NCBI GenBank assembly: GCA_017415715.1
Contig: JAFQFD010000038.1
Location: 1-64,000 of the forward strand
From: Bacteroidales bacterium
GTDB lineage: Bacteria > Bacteroidota > Bacteroidia > Bacteroidales > UBA932
Direction: 5' to 3'
Length of the DNA stretch: 64,000 nt
Shown here: in pieces, positions 42,254 to 50,917 of the stretch
Position numbering within the stretch: the stretch's first letter is position 1
Layout of the letters: each line of letters begins with the position of its first letter
Notes under the pieces: model-generated
The model's database searches: none
Told to the model about the DNA's origin: nothing
The model's input: the letters and a program-made list of their open reading frames with translations, nothing else
Translations under genes and position numbers: made by a program

Positions 42254-43582
42254 ATGAAGCTACCTATCGACAGACAGGTCTATGACTCCTTGCTGGAGCA
42301 GATGGACATTCTAGACATTTCCTGTGCAACCATAAGACAGTCCGGCGCCATAGCCAGGGCTCTTGAAAGTCAGAGCGGCACAGAGTTCCTTCATCTTGAA
42401 ATGGGCATACCTGGCCTCCCGCCGATGCGCGTGGGCATCGAGGCGGAAAAGGAGGCCCTGGATGCCGGAGTCGCATCGGAATACCCGAACATGTATGGAA
42501 TCCCTAAGCTGAAAACCAATGCGTCAAGATTCCTGAAGGCATACCTCGACATCGATGTCGCGCCGTTGGGATGTATCCCTACGGTCGGATCGATGCAGGG
42601 AAGTTTCTCGACATTCCTTCTATGCTCGCATCTGGTGGAAGGCCGTGACACCATTCTGTTCATAGATCCCGGATTCCCGGTACAGCGTACCCAGACACGC
42701 ATTCTTGGCATACCGAGCGACTCGTTCGACATTTATGACTATCGCGGCGAAAAGCTTGGACCCGAGCTTGAAAGGCATCTTGCGACAGGAAAGATAGCGG
42801 CCATAATATATTCAAGTCCGAACAATCCTGCCTGGTTCAACCTCACGGAAGATGAGTTGAAGACCATAGGCGAACTGGCCACTAAGTACGATACTATAGT
42901 CATCGAAGACCTTGCATACATGTGCATGGACTTCCGCAAGCCTCTCGGCAAGCCGTACGAGCCGCCGTTCCAGCCGACGATAGCAAAGTATACGGATAAC
43001 TATATAATAATGATGTCCGGGTCGAAGATGTTCAGCTATGCCGGACAGCGAATTGCGATCATAGCCATATCTGATGCACTGTATCATAGGGAATATCCTC
43101 TTCTTAAGGAGTGGTATAAGATGTCACGTCTGGGCGATGCATATGTGTTCGCAGTGCTGTATGCCGTATCCTCCGGCGCTACGCATTCGGCGCAGTATGC
43201 ACTGGCCGAAATGCTCCGCGCTGCTGCGGACGGCGAACTGGATTTCGTGACATCTGCCGCAGAATATGCCCGCAGGGCCAAGGTCAGCAAGAAGATGTTC
43301 CTGGACAATGGCTTTCATATAGTATATTCCATGGATGGCGACGAGCCTGTCAGTGACGGCTTCTTCTATACTGTCGGATACGGCGGAATGTCCAGCGGTG
43401 AGCTGATGGGGGAGATGATACGCTATGGAATGGCTACCATCGCTCTGTCGACAACGGGCAGTCATCAGAACGGAGTGCGCATATGCGTCTCTCAGCTGAA
43501 CCGTCCTGAACAGTTCGACCTCCTCGAAGAGCGCCTCCGCCTCTTCGCTGCCGACCATCCATGCTCGATCTCCCGTCCGTAA
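42254..43582 (+). CDS. PLP-dependent class I/II aminotransferase
   Basis: This is a 442-residue fold-type I aminotransferase. The PLP lysine lies in MMSGSKMFSYAGQRIAI (about residues 254-270), preceded by IYSSPNNPAWF (the Asn contacting PLP) and VIEDLAYMCMD (the Asp that pairs with the pyridine nitrogen). Substrate is not assigned; related proteins act on aspartate, aromatic or branched amino acids. The last residues, SISRP, and the TAA stop are encoded by the first of two palindromic repeats at 43568, so the natural C-terminus may have been altered. A CoA-transferase gene follows. Confidence 0.9.
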   Translation: MKLPIDRQVYDSLLEQMDILDISCATIRQSGAIARALESQSGTEFLHLEMGIPGLPPMRVGIEAEKEALDAGVASEYPNMYGIPKLKTNASRFLKAYLDIDVAPLGCIPTVGSMQGSFSTFLLCSHLVEGRDTILFIDPGFPVQRTQTRILGIPSDSFDIYDYRGEKLGPELERHLATGKIAAIIYSSPNNPAWFNLTEDELKTIGELATKYDTIVIEDLAYMCMDFRKPLGKPYEPPFQPTIAKYTDNYIIMMSGSKMFSYAGQRIAIIAISDALYHREYPLLKEWYKMSRLGDAYVFAVLYAVSSGATHSAQYALAEMLRAAADGELDFVTSAAEYARRAKVSKKMFLDNGFHIVYSMDGDEPVSDGFFYTVGYGGMSSGELMGEMIRYGMATIALSTTGSHQNGVRICVSQLNRPEQFDLLEERLRLFAADHPCSISRP

Positions 43583-43656
43583 ATCAGCCCTTTTTACGGA
43601 CGAGAACCCCAAAATAGCATCTCCCGTCCGTAAATCAGCCCTTTTTACGGACAAGA
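43568..43656 (+). repeat. Two palindromic repeats with 51-bp period
   Basis: 38-bp units at 43568-43605 and 43619-43656, exactly 51 bp apart. Each has arms GTCCGTAAA and TTTACGGAC around a short loop containing AGCCC. The first unit carries the stop codon of the aminotransferase gene; the second ends 31 bases before the CoA-transferase ATG. Confidence 0.9.
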
Positions 43657-43686
43657 AACGATAACTTGAAAGATAACGAACGAAAT

Positions 43687-44979
43687 ATGAAAATCATGAC
43701 CGCGGCGCAGGCCGTACAGCTTATAGAGTCAGGCGACAGCATATATATCCAGGGAAGCACATCCATTCCTGAGGTGCTGTCCCAGGCGTTGGCAGACAGA
43801 GGCCACGAGTTGAAGGATGTCACTGTCTACGCCGCGTTCGCTGTCGGACGTTGCGAGGCTCCATATTGCAAGCCGGAGTACAAGGATGCCTTCCATGTGA
43901 AGAGCCTTTTTGTTGCAAATAACATAAGGCGTTGGCTTGCAGATGGATATGGAACTACGATACCGGCATTCCTTGGTGAGATTCCCGGCCTTTTCAGGGA
44001 CGGAACCTTGCCGCTTGATGCTGTCTTCCTCAATGTGTCGCCTCCGAATGAAGACGGCTACTGCTCTTTTGGCGTGTCGGCCGACCTGGCTGTTTCCGCT
44101 ACTGAATGCGCGCGCAAGGTGATAGTCCAGATAAACAAGGCCATGCCTTTCTCATATGGTGACGCATTGATTCATGTTTCAAGGATTGATGCTGCCGTTG
44201 AGGTCGATGACCCTCTTGTTGAGGTGCCTACGGCGGTACCGACAGAGATCGATACGGCCATAGGACGACATATTGCAGAGATGATCCCGGATGGGGCGAC
44301 TCTGCAGATCGGTGTCGGAGGTATTCCTAATGCCGTTCTGGCTGCGCTGAAAGGCCATCAGCATCTCGGTCTGCATACCGAGGCGATGACTGACGGAGTC
44401 CTTCCGCTTCTGGAGAGTGGCGTGATAGACAATTCATGCAAGAAGGTCTGCCCGGGGATCTCGGTGGCCTCGCTGGCCCTCGGTTCGCGCAGGCTGTATG
44501 ACTATATGGACTACCGTCAGGACCTGTTGCTGAAAGATGTGGCCTGGACAAACGATCCGTTCAGGATCGCTCAGAATCCGAAGGTCATGGCCATAAACTC
44601 TGCCGTAGAGGTCGATCTCACAGGACAGATATGTGCCGATTCGGTCGGCACCCGCATAATTTCCGGAGTCGGCGGTCAGCATGACTTCATGTATGGTGGC
44701 TCTCTCTCAGAGGGCGGCAAGACATTCATAGCGATACCGTCCATGACGGAGAAGGGCGTCTCCAAGATAAAGCCTGTGCTCACAGAAGGTGCCGGCGTGG
44801 TGACGACCCGTCATATGATCCAGAACATAGTCACTGAATACGGCGTTGCTCAGCTCAGAGGCAAAAGCCTCGCCGAGCGTGCCCGCGCGCTCATTGCCAT
44901 CGCGCACCCTTCGGTCCGCGAAGACCTCGACCGCGCCGCCGCAGCCCGCTTCGGCCACTCCTACCTCCGCTTGAAATAA
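43687..44979 (+). CDS. Acetyl-CoA hydrolase/transferase-family CoA-transferase
   Basis: This is a 430-residue enzyme of the family that includes 4-hydroxybutyrate and succinyl-CoA:acetate CoA-transferases, which moves CoA between carboxylic acids in fermentation. I start at the ATG at 43687; the TTG at 43666 is an alternative. The catalytic Glu is expected in HLGLHTEAMTDGVLP, and the GVGGIPNAVLAAL and GGQHDF segments match the CoA-binding region. It ends LRLK-stop in the same 15 bases as the GH5 gene, next to a diverged 108-bp repeat, so the terminus may be repeat-derived. Substrate not assigned. Confidence 0.9.
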   Translation: MKIMTAAQAVQLIESGDSIYIQGSTSIPEVLSQALADRGHELKDVTVYAAFAVGRCEAPYCKPEYKDAFHVKSLFVANNIRRWLADGYGTTIPAFLGEIPGLFRDGTLPLDAVFLNVSPPNEDGYCSFGVSADLAVSATECARKVIVQINKAMPFSYGDALIHVSRIDAAVEVDDPLVEVPTAVPTEIDTAIGRHIAEMIPDGATLQIGVGGIPNAVLAALKGHQHLGLHTEAMTDGVLPLLESGVIDNSCKKVCPGISVASLALGSRRLYDYMDYRQDLLLKDVAWTNDPFRIAQNPKVMAINSAVEVDLTGQICADSVGTRIISGVGGQHDFMYGGSLSEGGKTFIAIPSMTEKGVSKIKPVLTEGAGVVTTRHMIQNIVTEYGVAQLRGKSLAERARALIAIAHPSVREDLDRAAAARFGHSYLRLK

Positions 44980-44982
44980 TCT

Positions 44983-45090
44983 GTGGCACGTAACAATTTG
45001 ATTCATAGTGATATGTCAGTTTGCGCGTGCTCCCCGTTGGCGGCACGCGCATATAATTAATGCGCTGAAATTCAGCGCATTGTGTGTAAT
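44983..45090 (+). repeat. 108-bp palindromic element (REPIN-like), diverged orphan copy
   Basis: It starts GTGGCACGTAAC and has the central stem GCGTGC...GCACGC of this family, plus a local hairpin TGCGCTGAA/TTCAGCGCA. The right end is degraded. It fills the gap between the convergent CoA-transferase and uridine-kinase-like genes. Confidence 0.78.
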
Positions 45091-45094
45091 GATT

Positions 45095-46789
45095 TTACAG
45101 CGTCTGGCCCGCGATGAATTCGCGGAGGATGGATGTCGGCGGGATTGCCGCGATTTCCGCTGGGGAGAGGGCTACGATGCAGTCCAGGAACTTGAGCATG
45201 CGGGAGGCCTCAGTGTATGCTGGGGACGACGGCGAAATGCGGCGCAGAAGCGGCTCTGCGTAGTATTTCAGGACCGGAAGCTCGAAGATGTGGGCCGAGT
45301 TGAATATGGCGTCGGCGTTCTCCTGGAACGGGAAGATGTTGCGGTTTTCGCCTCTGCGGACGCTCTGCCAGCGCATGATGGTATCCTCAGGTATGACGCC
45401 GCGTGTGCGGTTGTCGCGTATCATGCGACGGAGCATGCGGTTGTCCGATGTCGAGATGTTGTTGTTTTCGTCGATTGACAATGATGTAAGGGCAGAAGCG
45501 TATACTCTGAAAACCTTTGAAGGGTCTACTCCCGGAATCATCGCAGGATTCAGTGCATGGATGCCTTCCATGATGAGGATGTCCTTCTCATGGAGCTGCA
45601 TCATGTTGCCTTCGAAATACTTGCATCCGTCCTTGAAGTCAAAGCGCGGAAGCTCCACCTCTTTACCTGCAAGCAGATCATTAAGCTGGGTCCCCAGAAG
45701 TTCCAGATCCATTGCGCCAAGCGCCTCAAAGTCATATTCTCCATTCTCGTCACGAGGAGTGAACTCCCTGTCTACAAAGTAGTTGTCCAGCTCGATTACA
45801 CGCGGGTTAAGGCCGAGGATGCGGCACTGGAGCGCCAATCTCTTTGATGTCGAGGTCTTGCCGCTGCTTGAAGGGCCGGCGATGAAGACTATCTTCACGC
45901 TGCCACGACGGGCATATATCTGGTCTGCGATGTCTGCATATTTGCGTTCGTGCAGAGCCTCGGAAAGATTGATCAGGTCCACGATCTTGCCAGAAAGCAC
46001 CCTGTCATTGAGCTTGCCGACTCCTCTTATGCCCATTATCGAGCACCAGTCGGAATGCTCCTTCAGAGCGGTAGCCAGCTTGGACTGTCTTTTCAGAGGA
46101 AGGACCCTGTCGGTGTCGCCATCCATAGGATACTGAAGGCAGAATCCGTTGTTGTATCCGGCGATGTTGAATGTATTCAGCATGCCGGTCGATGGAACGA
46201 GCGGGCCATAAAAGGTATCTACCTGATCTCCAAGAGTATATACATTGTAGTTGAATCTTCCGAGAGTCTTCAGCAGACGGACCTTTTCCGGCTGGTTGTT
46301 ATGCTCATATATCCTGCAGCACTCTTCGAGGCTCAGCATGGTCTTGCCGAAAGGAATGTCAGTGGCAATAACTTCGCGCATCCTCGCCTCGACCTTCTCC
46401 AGCTCCTCGTCGGTGATGAAATATACGCAAGGGCGGCCGTCCTCCATAGGACGGATCTCGCGAACTTCGCAATACAACCCGCTCGGAAGCGAATAGTCTA
46501 TCACGAGGACCTTGTCCGGATACATTTCACGTATGACCTTCTGGAGCACGAAGCAGAGCGAACGGATGTATGTGCGCCTGCCGTCCGGGTGGTCATATCC
46601 TATAAACCTCACATTGTGGGGGTTGATGATCTTATAGTCAAGTGACTTCAACTTGTTGTCTACAAGGGCTGCGAGCACCGGCTCTTCGCCGCCGAGCCCA
46701 AGTGAGGCGCAAAGCTGCGAAAGGGTCGTCCCCAGAGCCACTTTTTCATACGCCTTGATGTTCTCGCAATATATTCTGATGTCTTCCAT
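45095..46789 (-). CDS. Nucleoside (uridine-kinase-like) kinase with N-terminal TGS/threonyl-tRNA-synthetase-like regions
   Basis: This is a 564-residue cytosolic protein. The C-terminal kinase domain (about 295-500) has the P-loop AGPSSSGKTSTSKRLA and the DNYFVDREFTPRDENGEYDFEALGA segment typical of uridine kinase/phosphoribulokinase. The N-terminal part (about 1-70) resembles a TGS-like domain. Residues about 70-230 resemble the second additional domain of threonyl-tRNA synthetase. This three-part form is common in Bacteroidales and annotated as nucleoside kinase. It probably phosphorylates uridine or a related nucleoside. It sits eight bases downstream of uvrA. Confidence 0.85.
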   Translation of the reverse strand: MEDIRIYCENIKAYEKVALGTTLSQLCASLGLGGEEPVLAALVDNKLKSLDYKIINPHNVRFIGYDHPDGRRTYIRSLCFVLQKVIREMYPDKVLVIDYSLPSGLYCEVREIRPMEDGRPCVYFITDEELEKVEARMREVIATDIPFGKTMLSLEECCRIYEHNNQPEKVRLLKTLGRFNYNVYTLGDQVDTFYGPLVPSTGMLNTFNIAGYNNGFCLQYPMDGDTDRVLPLKRQSKLATALKEHSDWCSIMGIRGVGKLNDRVLSGKIVDLINLSEALHERKYADIADQIYARRGSVKIVFIAGPSSSGKTSTSKRLALQCRILGLNPRVIELDNYFVDREFTPRDENGEYDFEALGAMDLELLGTQLNDLLAGKEVELPRFDFKDGCKYFEGNMMQLHEKDILIMEGIHALNPAMIPGVDPSKVFRVYASALTSLSIDENNNISTSDNRMLRRMIRDNRTRGVIPEDTIMRWQSVRRGENRNIFPFQENADAIFNSAHIFELPVLKYYAEPLLRRISPSSPAYTEASRMLKFLDCIVALSPAEIAAIPPTSILREFIAGQTL

Positions 46790-46797
46790 AGCAATGG

Positions 46798-49551
46798 TTA
46801 TAATACTTCCTTAAGAAATGGTCCTGTCACCGAATCGGGATTGTCCGCCAGCTGCTCAGGCGTGCCTTTCGCAACTATCATTCCTCCGGCCTTTCCTCCC
46901 TCCGGGCCCATGTCGAAGATGTAGTCCACAGACTTGAGCACGTCCAGATTATGCTCTATGACTATGACGGTGTTGCCCTGCTCCACCAGCTGCTGCATCA
47001 CATCCAGCAGGACCTTAATGTCCTCGAAATGCAGACCTGTGGTTGGCTCGTCCAATATATATAATGTGTTTCCCGTGCCTTTGCGCGCGAGTTCGGCCGC
47101 CAGCTTCATACGCTGGCTCTCGCCACCGGAGAGCGTCACTGCGGACTGTCCGAGCTGCACATATCCCAGACCTACATCCACCAGCGCCTTCAGCTTCTGG
47201 GCGATCGACGGGATGTTCGCAAAGAACTCATAGGCCTCGCTTATAGGCATCTCAAGCACGTCATTGATGCTCTTTCCCTTATATTTCACGGCGAGCGTGT
47301 CATTCTTGTAACGCTTGCCGCGGCACTCGCTGCACACCACATTCACTGACGGCAGGAAGTTCATCTCGATGACCTTGATTCCCGCTCCCTTGCACTCCTC
47401 GCAACGGCCTCCGGCCACATTGAACGAGAACCTTCCGGCCTTGAAGCCACGGACCTTGGCGTCCGGGGTCGCCTCGAAGAGGGTGCGGATGTCATTGAAC
47501 ACGCCCGTAAAGGTCGCCGGATTGCTTCGCGGCGTACGCCCTATCGGGCTCTGGTCTATCTCGATAAGCTTGTCTATGTTTTCAACGCCCACAAGCTCTC
47601 CATGCGGGAGCGGCTGCATCTTGGCATTGTAGAACCTGTTCTTCAGGACAAGCATGAGGGTCTCGTTTATGAGCGACGACTTGCCGCTGCCGCTGACTCC
47701 TGCCACTCCGATCAGCATTCCGAGCGGGAAGTCCACGTCGACATTCTTGAGGTTGTTGCCGCATGCACCGCGTATCCCCAGAGTCAGGCCGTTGCCCTTC
47801 CTGCGCTGAGCGGGCACCTCTATGCTTTTCCGGCCACAGAGGTAGTCCAGAGTAAGGGAAGATCCCTTGGCTATATCCGAAACGGGGCCGCTGTAGCATA
47901 TCTCTCCGCCGTTTTCACCGGCTCCGGGACCGACGTCCACGAGCCAGTCTGCCGACATCATGGTCTCGGCATCATGCTCCACGACCATCACCGAGTTGCC
48001 CTCGTCGCGAAGCTTCTTCAGCGAGGCGATAAGCTTACGGTTGTCGCGCTGATGCAGGCCTATCGACGGCTCGTCAAGTATGTACAGGACATTCACCAGT
48101 TTCGAGCCGATCTGGGTTGCGAGCCTAATGCGCTGGCTTTCGCCGCCGGAGAGCGACGAAGTCGCGCGGTCGAGCGAAAGATAGTCCAGGCCGACATCGA
48201 GCAGGAACGCAGTCCTGTCTTTGAGTTCCTTGAGGATGTCTCTTGCTATGAGGCTTTCGCGCTTTGCAAGCTTGTCATCAAGAGAATTAAACCATTCGGC
48301 AAGCTGCGAAATCTCCATTGCAGCCACTTCTGAGATGGTTTTCCCGTCTATCTTGAAGTATGTAGTCTCCTTGTTAAGTCTTGTTCCGCCGCAGACCGGG
48401 CATACGATCTTGTCCTGTATGTCGCTTACGATGCCCGAGAAGGAAACCATCTCCGATGATGTTCCTTCTCCGACGCGGAAGAGCTCGTCGGAGCCGAAGA
48501 CTATCAGCGAAATGACATCGTCCGAGAGTTCTTCGACCGGATCATATAATGAGAAGTTATATTTACGGGCAATCGACCTTATGACATCGAATTTCTTGGT
48601 CTCGCGCACCTTTCCCAGAGGGATGATGGCGCCATCTGCGATCGACTTGGAACGGTCCGGGATTATGGTGTCCATGTTCACGTCCACTATGATTCCCAGT
48701 CCCTTGCAGTGGTGGCAATATCCCTGAGGAGAGTTGAACGAGAACGAGTGCGGAGCCGGCTCTGCGAGCGAAATGCCCGTGTCCGGGCACACCAGATGCT
48801 TAGAATAGTGATTGACCTCGCCGGTCTCCATGTCCATGATGGCAAGAGAACCCTTGCCGAAGTTCAATGCAGACATCACCGAACTCTTGATGCGCTTCTC
48901 ATCCTTCTCCGATGGCTTGAGTTTGTCTATCACGAGCTCTATGAAATGTGCCTTGTAGCGGTCCAGAGCCGTCACTTCGTTGAGTTCGCACAGTTCCCCG
49001 TCGATGCGTATCTGCGTGTATCCTCTCTTGCGCATCTGCTCGAGAAGCTCCTTGTAGTGGCCCTTGCGGCCCTTGACGACAGGAGCAAGCAGATAGCATT
49101 TGCGTCCGGCATAATTCTCCATTATGAGCGACACGATCTGCTCGTCCGTATACCTCACCATCGGCTTGCCGGTCTCGGGAGAATACGCCGTCGACGCACG
49201 CGCATAGAGAAGTCTCAGGAAGTCATATATCTCAGTGATGGTGCCTACGGTCGATCGCGGGTTGTTTCCGGTCGTCTTCTGCTCTATTGCGATGATAGGA
49301 CTGAGGCCTGTGATGGACTCCACCTCGGGCTTTTCCAATATGCCCATGAAATGCTTGGCATATGTGGAAAGCGTATCCATATACCTCCTCTGCCCCTCTG
49401 CATATATGGTGTCGAACGCCAGCGAGGACTTTCCGCTGCCGCTCAGTCCCGTAACCACGACAAACTGCCCCCTCGGTATCGAAAGGGTGGCATCCTTGAG
49501 GTTATGCGCACGTGCCTTTACTATCTCTATATAATCGTTCTTCTTCTCCAT
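46798..49551 (-). CDS. uvrA: Excinuclease ABC subunit A
   Basis: This is the damage-recognition ATPase of nucleotide excision repair. The 917-residue protein has two ABC modules: Walker A motifs GLSGSGKSSLAFDT (about residues 34-47) and GVSGSGKSSLINET (about 620-633), and two LSGGESQR signatures. Zinc sites are CPVCGG (first module) and CEECKG...CSECRG (second module). Length is close to the normal 940. The start codon overlaps no neighbour; the second Y1 transposase element lies upstream. No disruption is visible. Confidence 0.97.
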   Translation of the reverse strand: MEKKNDYIEIVKARAHNLKDATLSIPRGQFVVVTGLSGSGKSSLAFDTIYAEGQRRYMDTLSTYAKHFMGILEKPEVESITGLSPIIAIEQKTTGNNPRSTVGTITEIYDFLRLLYARASTAYSPETGKPMVRYTDEQIVSLIMENYAGRKCYLLAPVVKGRKGHYKELLEQMRKRGYTQIRIDGELCELNEVTALDRYKAHFIELVIDKLKPSEKDEKRIKSSVMSALNFGKGSLAIMDMETGEVNHYSKHLVCPDTGISLAEPAPHSFSFNSPQGYCHHCKGLGIIVDVNMDTIIPDRSKSIADGAIIPLGKVRETKKFDVIRSIARKYNFSLYDPVEELSDDVISLIVFGSDELFRVGEGTSSEMVSFSGIVSDIQDKIVCPVCGGTRLNKETTYFKIDGKTISEVAAMEISQLAEWFNSLDDKLAKRESLIARDILKELKDRTAFLLDVGLDYLSLDRATSSLSGGESQRIRLATQIGSKLVNVLYILDEPSIGLHQRDNRKLIASLKKLRDEGNSVMVVEHDAETMMSADWLVDVGPGAGENGGEICYSGPVSDIAKGSSLTLDYLCGRKSIEVPAQRRKGNGLTLGIRGACGNNLKNVDVDFPLGMLIGVAGVSGSGKSSLINETLMLVLKNRFYNAKMQPLPHGELVGVENIDKLIEIDQSPIGRTPRSNPATFTGVFNDIRTLFEATPDAKVRGFKAGRFSFNVAGGRCEECKGAGIKVIEMNFLPSVNVVCSECRGKRYKNDTLAVKYKGKSINDVLEMPISEAYEFFANIPSIAQKLKALVDVGLGYVQLGQSAVTLSGGESQRMKLAAELARKGTGNTLYILDEPTTGLHFEDIKVLLDVMQQLVEQGNTVIVIEHNLDVLKSVDYIFDMGPEGGKAGGMIVAKGTPEQLADNPDSVTGPFLKEVL

Positions 49552-49621
49552 CTTCCGGATTCATTTAAGCAGAATCACAAATTTACAAAAATTTTCCGTT
49601 TGTTGCATCCAATTTCACACC

Positions 49622-49729
49622 GTGACATCTAACTCCTTGATCCTCAACGGGAAGATTGTGGCCGCGTGCTCCCCGTTGGCGGCACGCGTTAGCTGGTATG
49701 TTAGTGACTACTAGTGTGTTATGTGTCAT
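49622..49729 (+). repeat. 108-bp palindromic element (REPIN-like), left of Y1 transposase 2
   Basis: It starts GTGACATCTAA and ends with TTATGTGTCAT, inverted ends of the family, with central stem GCGTGC...GCACGCG. The transposase stop codon (minus-strand TGA, 49726-49728) lies within the repeat's right end. It is in the opposite orientation to the copy at 50799. Confidence 0.92.
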
Positions 49730-50643
49730 AATTTGATGTGCAGAAATTTGCATATCTGCCATGGTGTGGCGTTGAAATGAATCTTGATCCACTCGAAAAT
49801 CTTCCTTTTCTTATCTTCCGGCATAATAGTGACTTTTCGTATTTCTACATGGGACATATGTTTGCTCAGTTCGTTCAGTACTTTTGTGAATATTGTGTGG
49901 GATGAGTAATCTTTTTCTTCACTGATGTCGTGTTCGCTGCCAGTGTTTGCATTCATAGCAATAATCATTTCCTCGTATGTCCCATAATATGACAGGACCG
50001 CATCGAAATCTATTGGCAGATATGCTTTAATGACCTGATCAACGAACTGTTCAGTCTCTTCATGTGACAGTCTTTTCATCATGCGTTTCAAATGGACATA
50101 TTTAAGAGGCAGATTTTGTTTTGACAATTCTCTGACCTCCCTGATCGCATTTCTCAGATGTCTTGAAGCCTTGCTTGATATGTATGGCTTTGAAAATGGA
50201 TGATCCGATGCGGCATATGCCAGAAAATTCCATCGGTAGCCCTGCGCCAGGGAGCATATATTCTTTTCTACAGGGTTGTTGCCGACATAATTGATGGCGC
50301 TTCGGATTGCCTTGTCTCCCCATTTGGGAGCACTACCGAAATTCTTATGAAACATTTTACCCTTTCTTCCGATGGCGTGATTGTATTCCTGTACATACCA
50401 GGCAGTGTATCTGTCAACAAAAGCACTCAATTCCTTGCGGTTTTCAGTCTTGGTCAATGAGTGAATGTGGTCGTACATCAGACATAGTCCGAGAATACAG
50501 ACATCAGCGCATTTTGCACAGACGCTGAAAATAGTGAAGAATACCAGAAAGTCTTCATAACAATAAAAGATATTGTTCCAGTTGACGGTTCTTTGGTAGA
50601 CGTGGTTGACAGCATCCCGATAAAATTTTCTCCTTCTCCTCAT
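49726..50643 (-). CDS. REP-associated Y1 transposase (RAYT-like, IS200/IS605 superfamily) 2
   Basis: This is a 305-residue HUH endonuclease of the Y1 type. The HUH motif is MYDHIHSL (H59, H61) and the likely nucleophile is Y119 in AINYVGNNPVEK, which closely matches the RAYT Y-x-x-N-P motif. An additional C-terminal helical segment (about 275-305, IFEWIKIHFNATPWQICKFL) resembles the helix-turn-helix of the first transposase. It is flanked by inverted 108-bp repeats, whose left copy contains the stop codon. A candidate -7 box (TAGATTTG, 50663-50670) lies upstream. It is intact and is probably the enzyme that spreads the 108-bp family. Confidence 0.88.
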   Translation of the reverse strand: MRRRRKFYRDAVNHVYQRTVNWNNIFYCYEDFLVFFTIFSVCAKCADVCILGLCLMYDHIHSLTKTENRKELSAFVDRYTAWYVQEYNHAIGRKGKMFHKNFGSAPKWGDKAIRSAINYVGNNPVEKNICSLAQGYRWNFLAYAASDHPFSKPYISSKASRHLRNAIREVRELSKQNLPLKYVHLKRMMKRLSHEETEQFVDQVIKAYLPIDFDAVLSYYGTYEEMIIAMNANTGSEHDISEEKDYSSHTIFTKVLNELSKHMSHVEIRKVTIMPEDKKRKIFEWIKIHFNATPWQICKFLHIKL

Positions 50644-50662
50644 AGCTTAAATATTTTATTCA

Positions 50663-50670
50663 CAAATCTA
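50663..50670 (-). promoter_or_regulatory. Candidate -7 box for Y1 transposase 2
   Basis: Minus-strand TAGATTTG fits TAnnTTTG, 20 bases upstream of the ATG. The remaining 50671-50798 is AT-rich with no other signal that I recognise. Confidence 0.5.
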
Positions 50671-50798
50671 TAGGAGAAAAATGGAATATCAGGTAAAGAA
50701 AAGTGACATGAATATAAGAAAAAGAAAAATCTTATATAAAATAAATAAAAATCTGCAGTTCCGGGTCAAAGCCCATAGATGTGAAGTGTTTTCGCAAT

Positions 50799-50906
50799 GT
50801 GACACCTAATTCATTGATTGATAGATAAATACCTATATACGCGTGCCGCCAATGGGGAGCACGCGTGTATAGGTAAGTTGTTGATTTAGAGTGTGTTATG
50901 TGTCAC
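50799..50906 (-). repeat. 108-bp palindromic element (REPIN-like), right of Y1 transposase 2
   Basis: It starts GTGACACCTAA and ends TTATGTGTCAC, about 12-bp inverted ends, with central stem CGCGTGC...GCACGCG. It has exactly the same length as the left copy and is inverted relative to it. Confidence 0.92.
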
Positions 50907-50917
50907 GAGATGTGACA

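Noticed and set aside
49622-50906. A classical DDE insertion sequence with terminal inverted repeats
   Set aside because: The enzyme has HUH and Tyr motifs, not a DDE core, and each end is a full palindromic element found elsewhere on its own.
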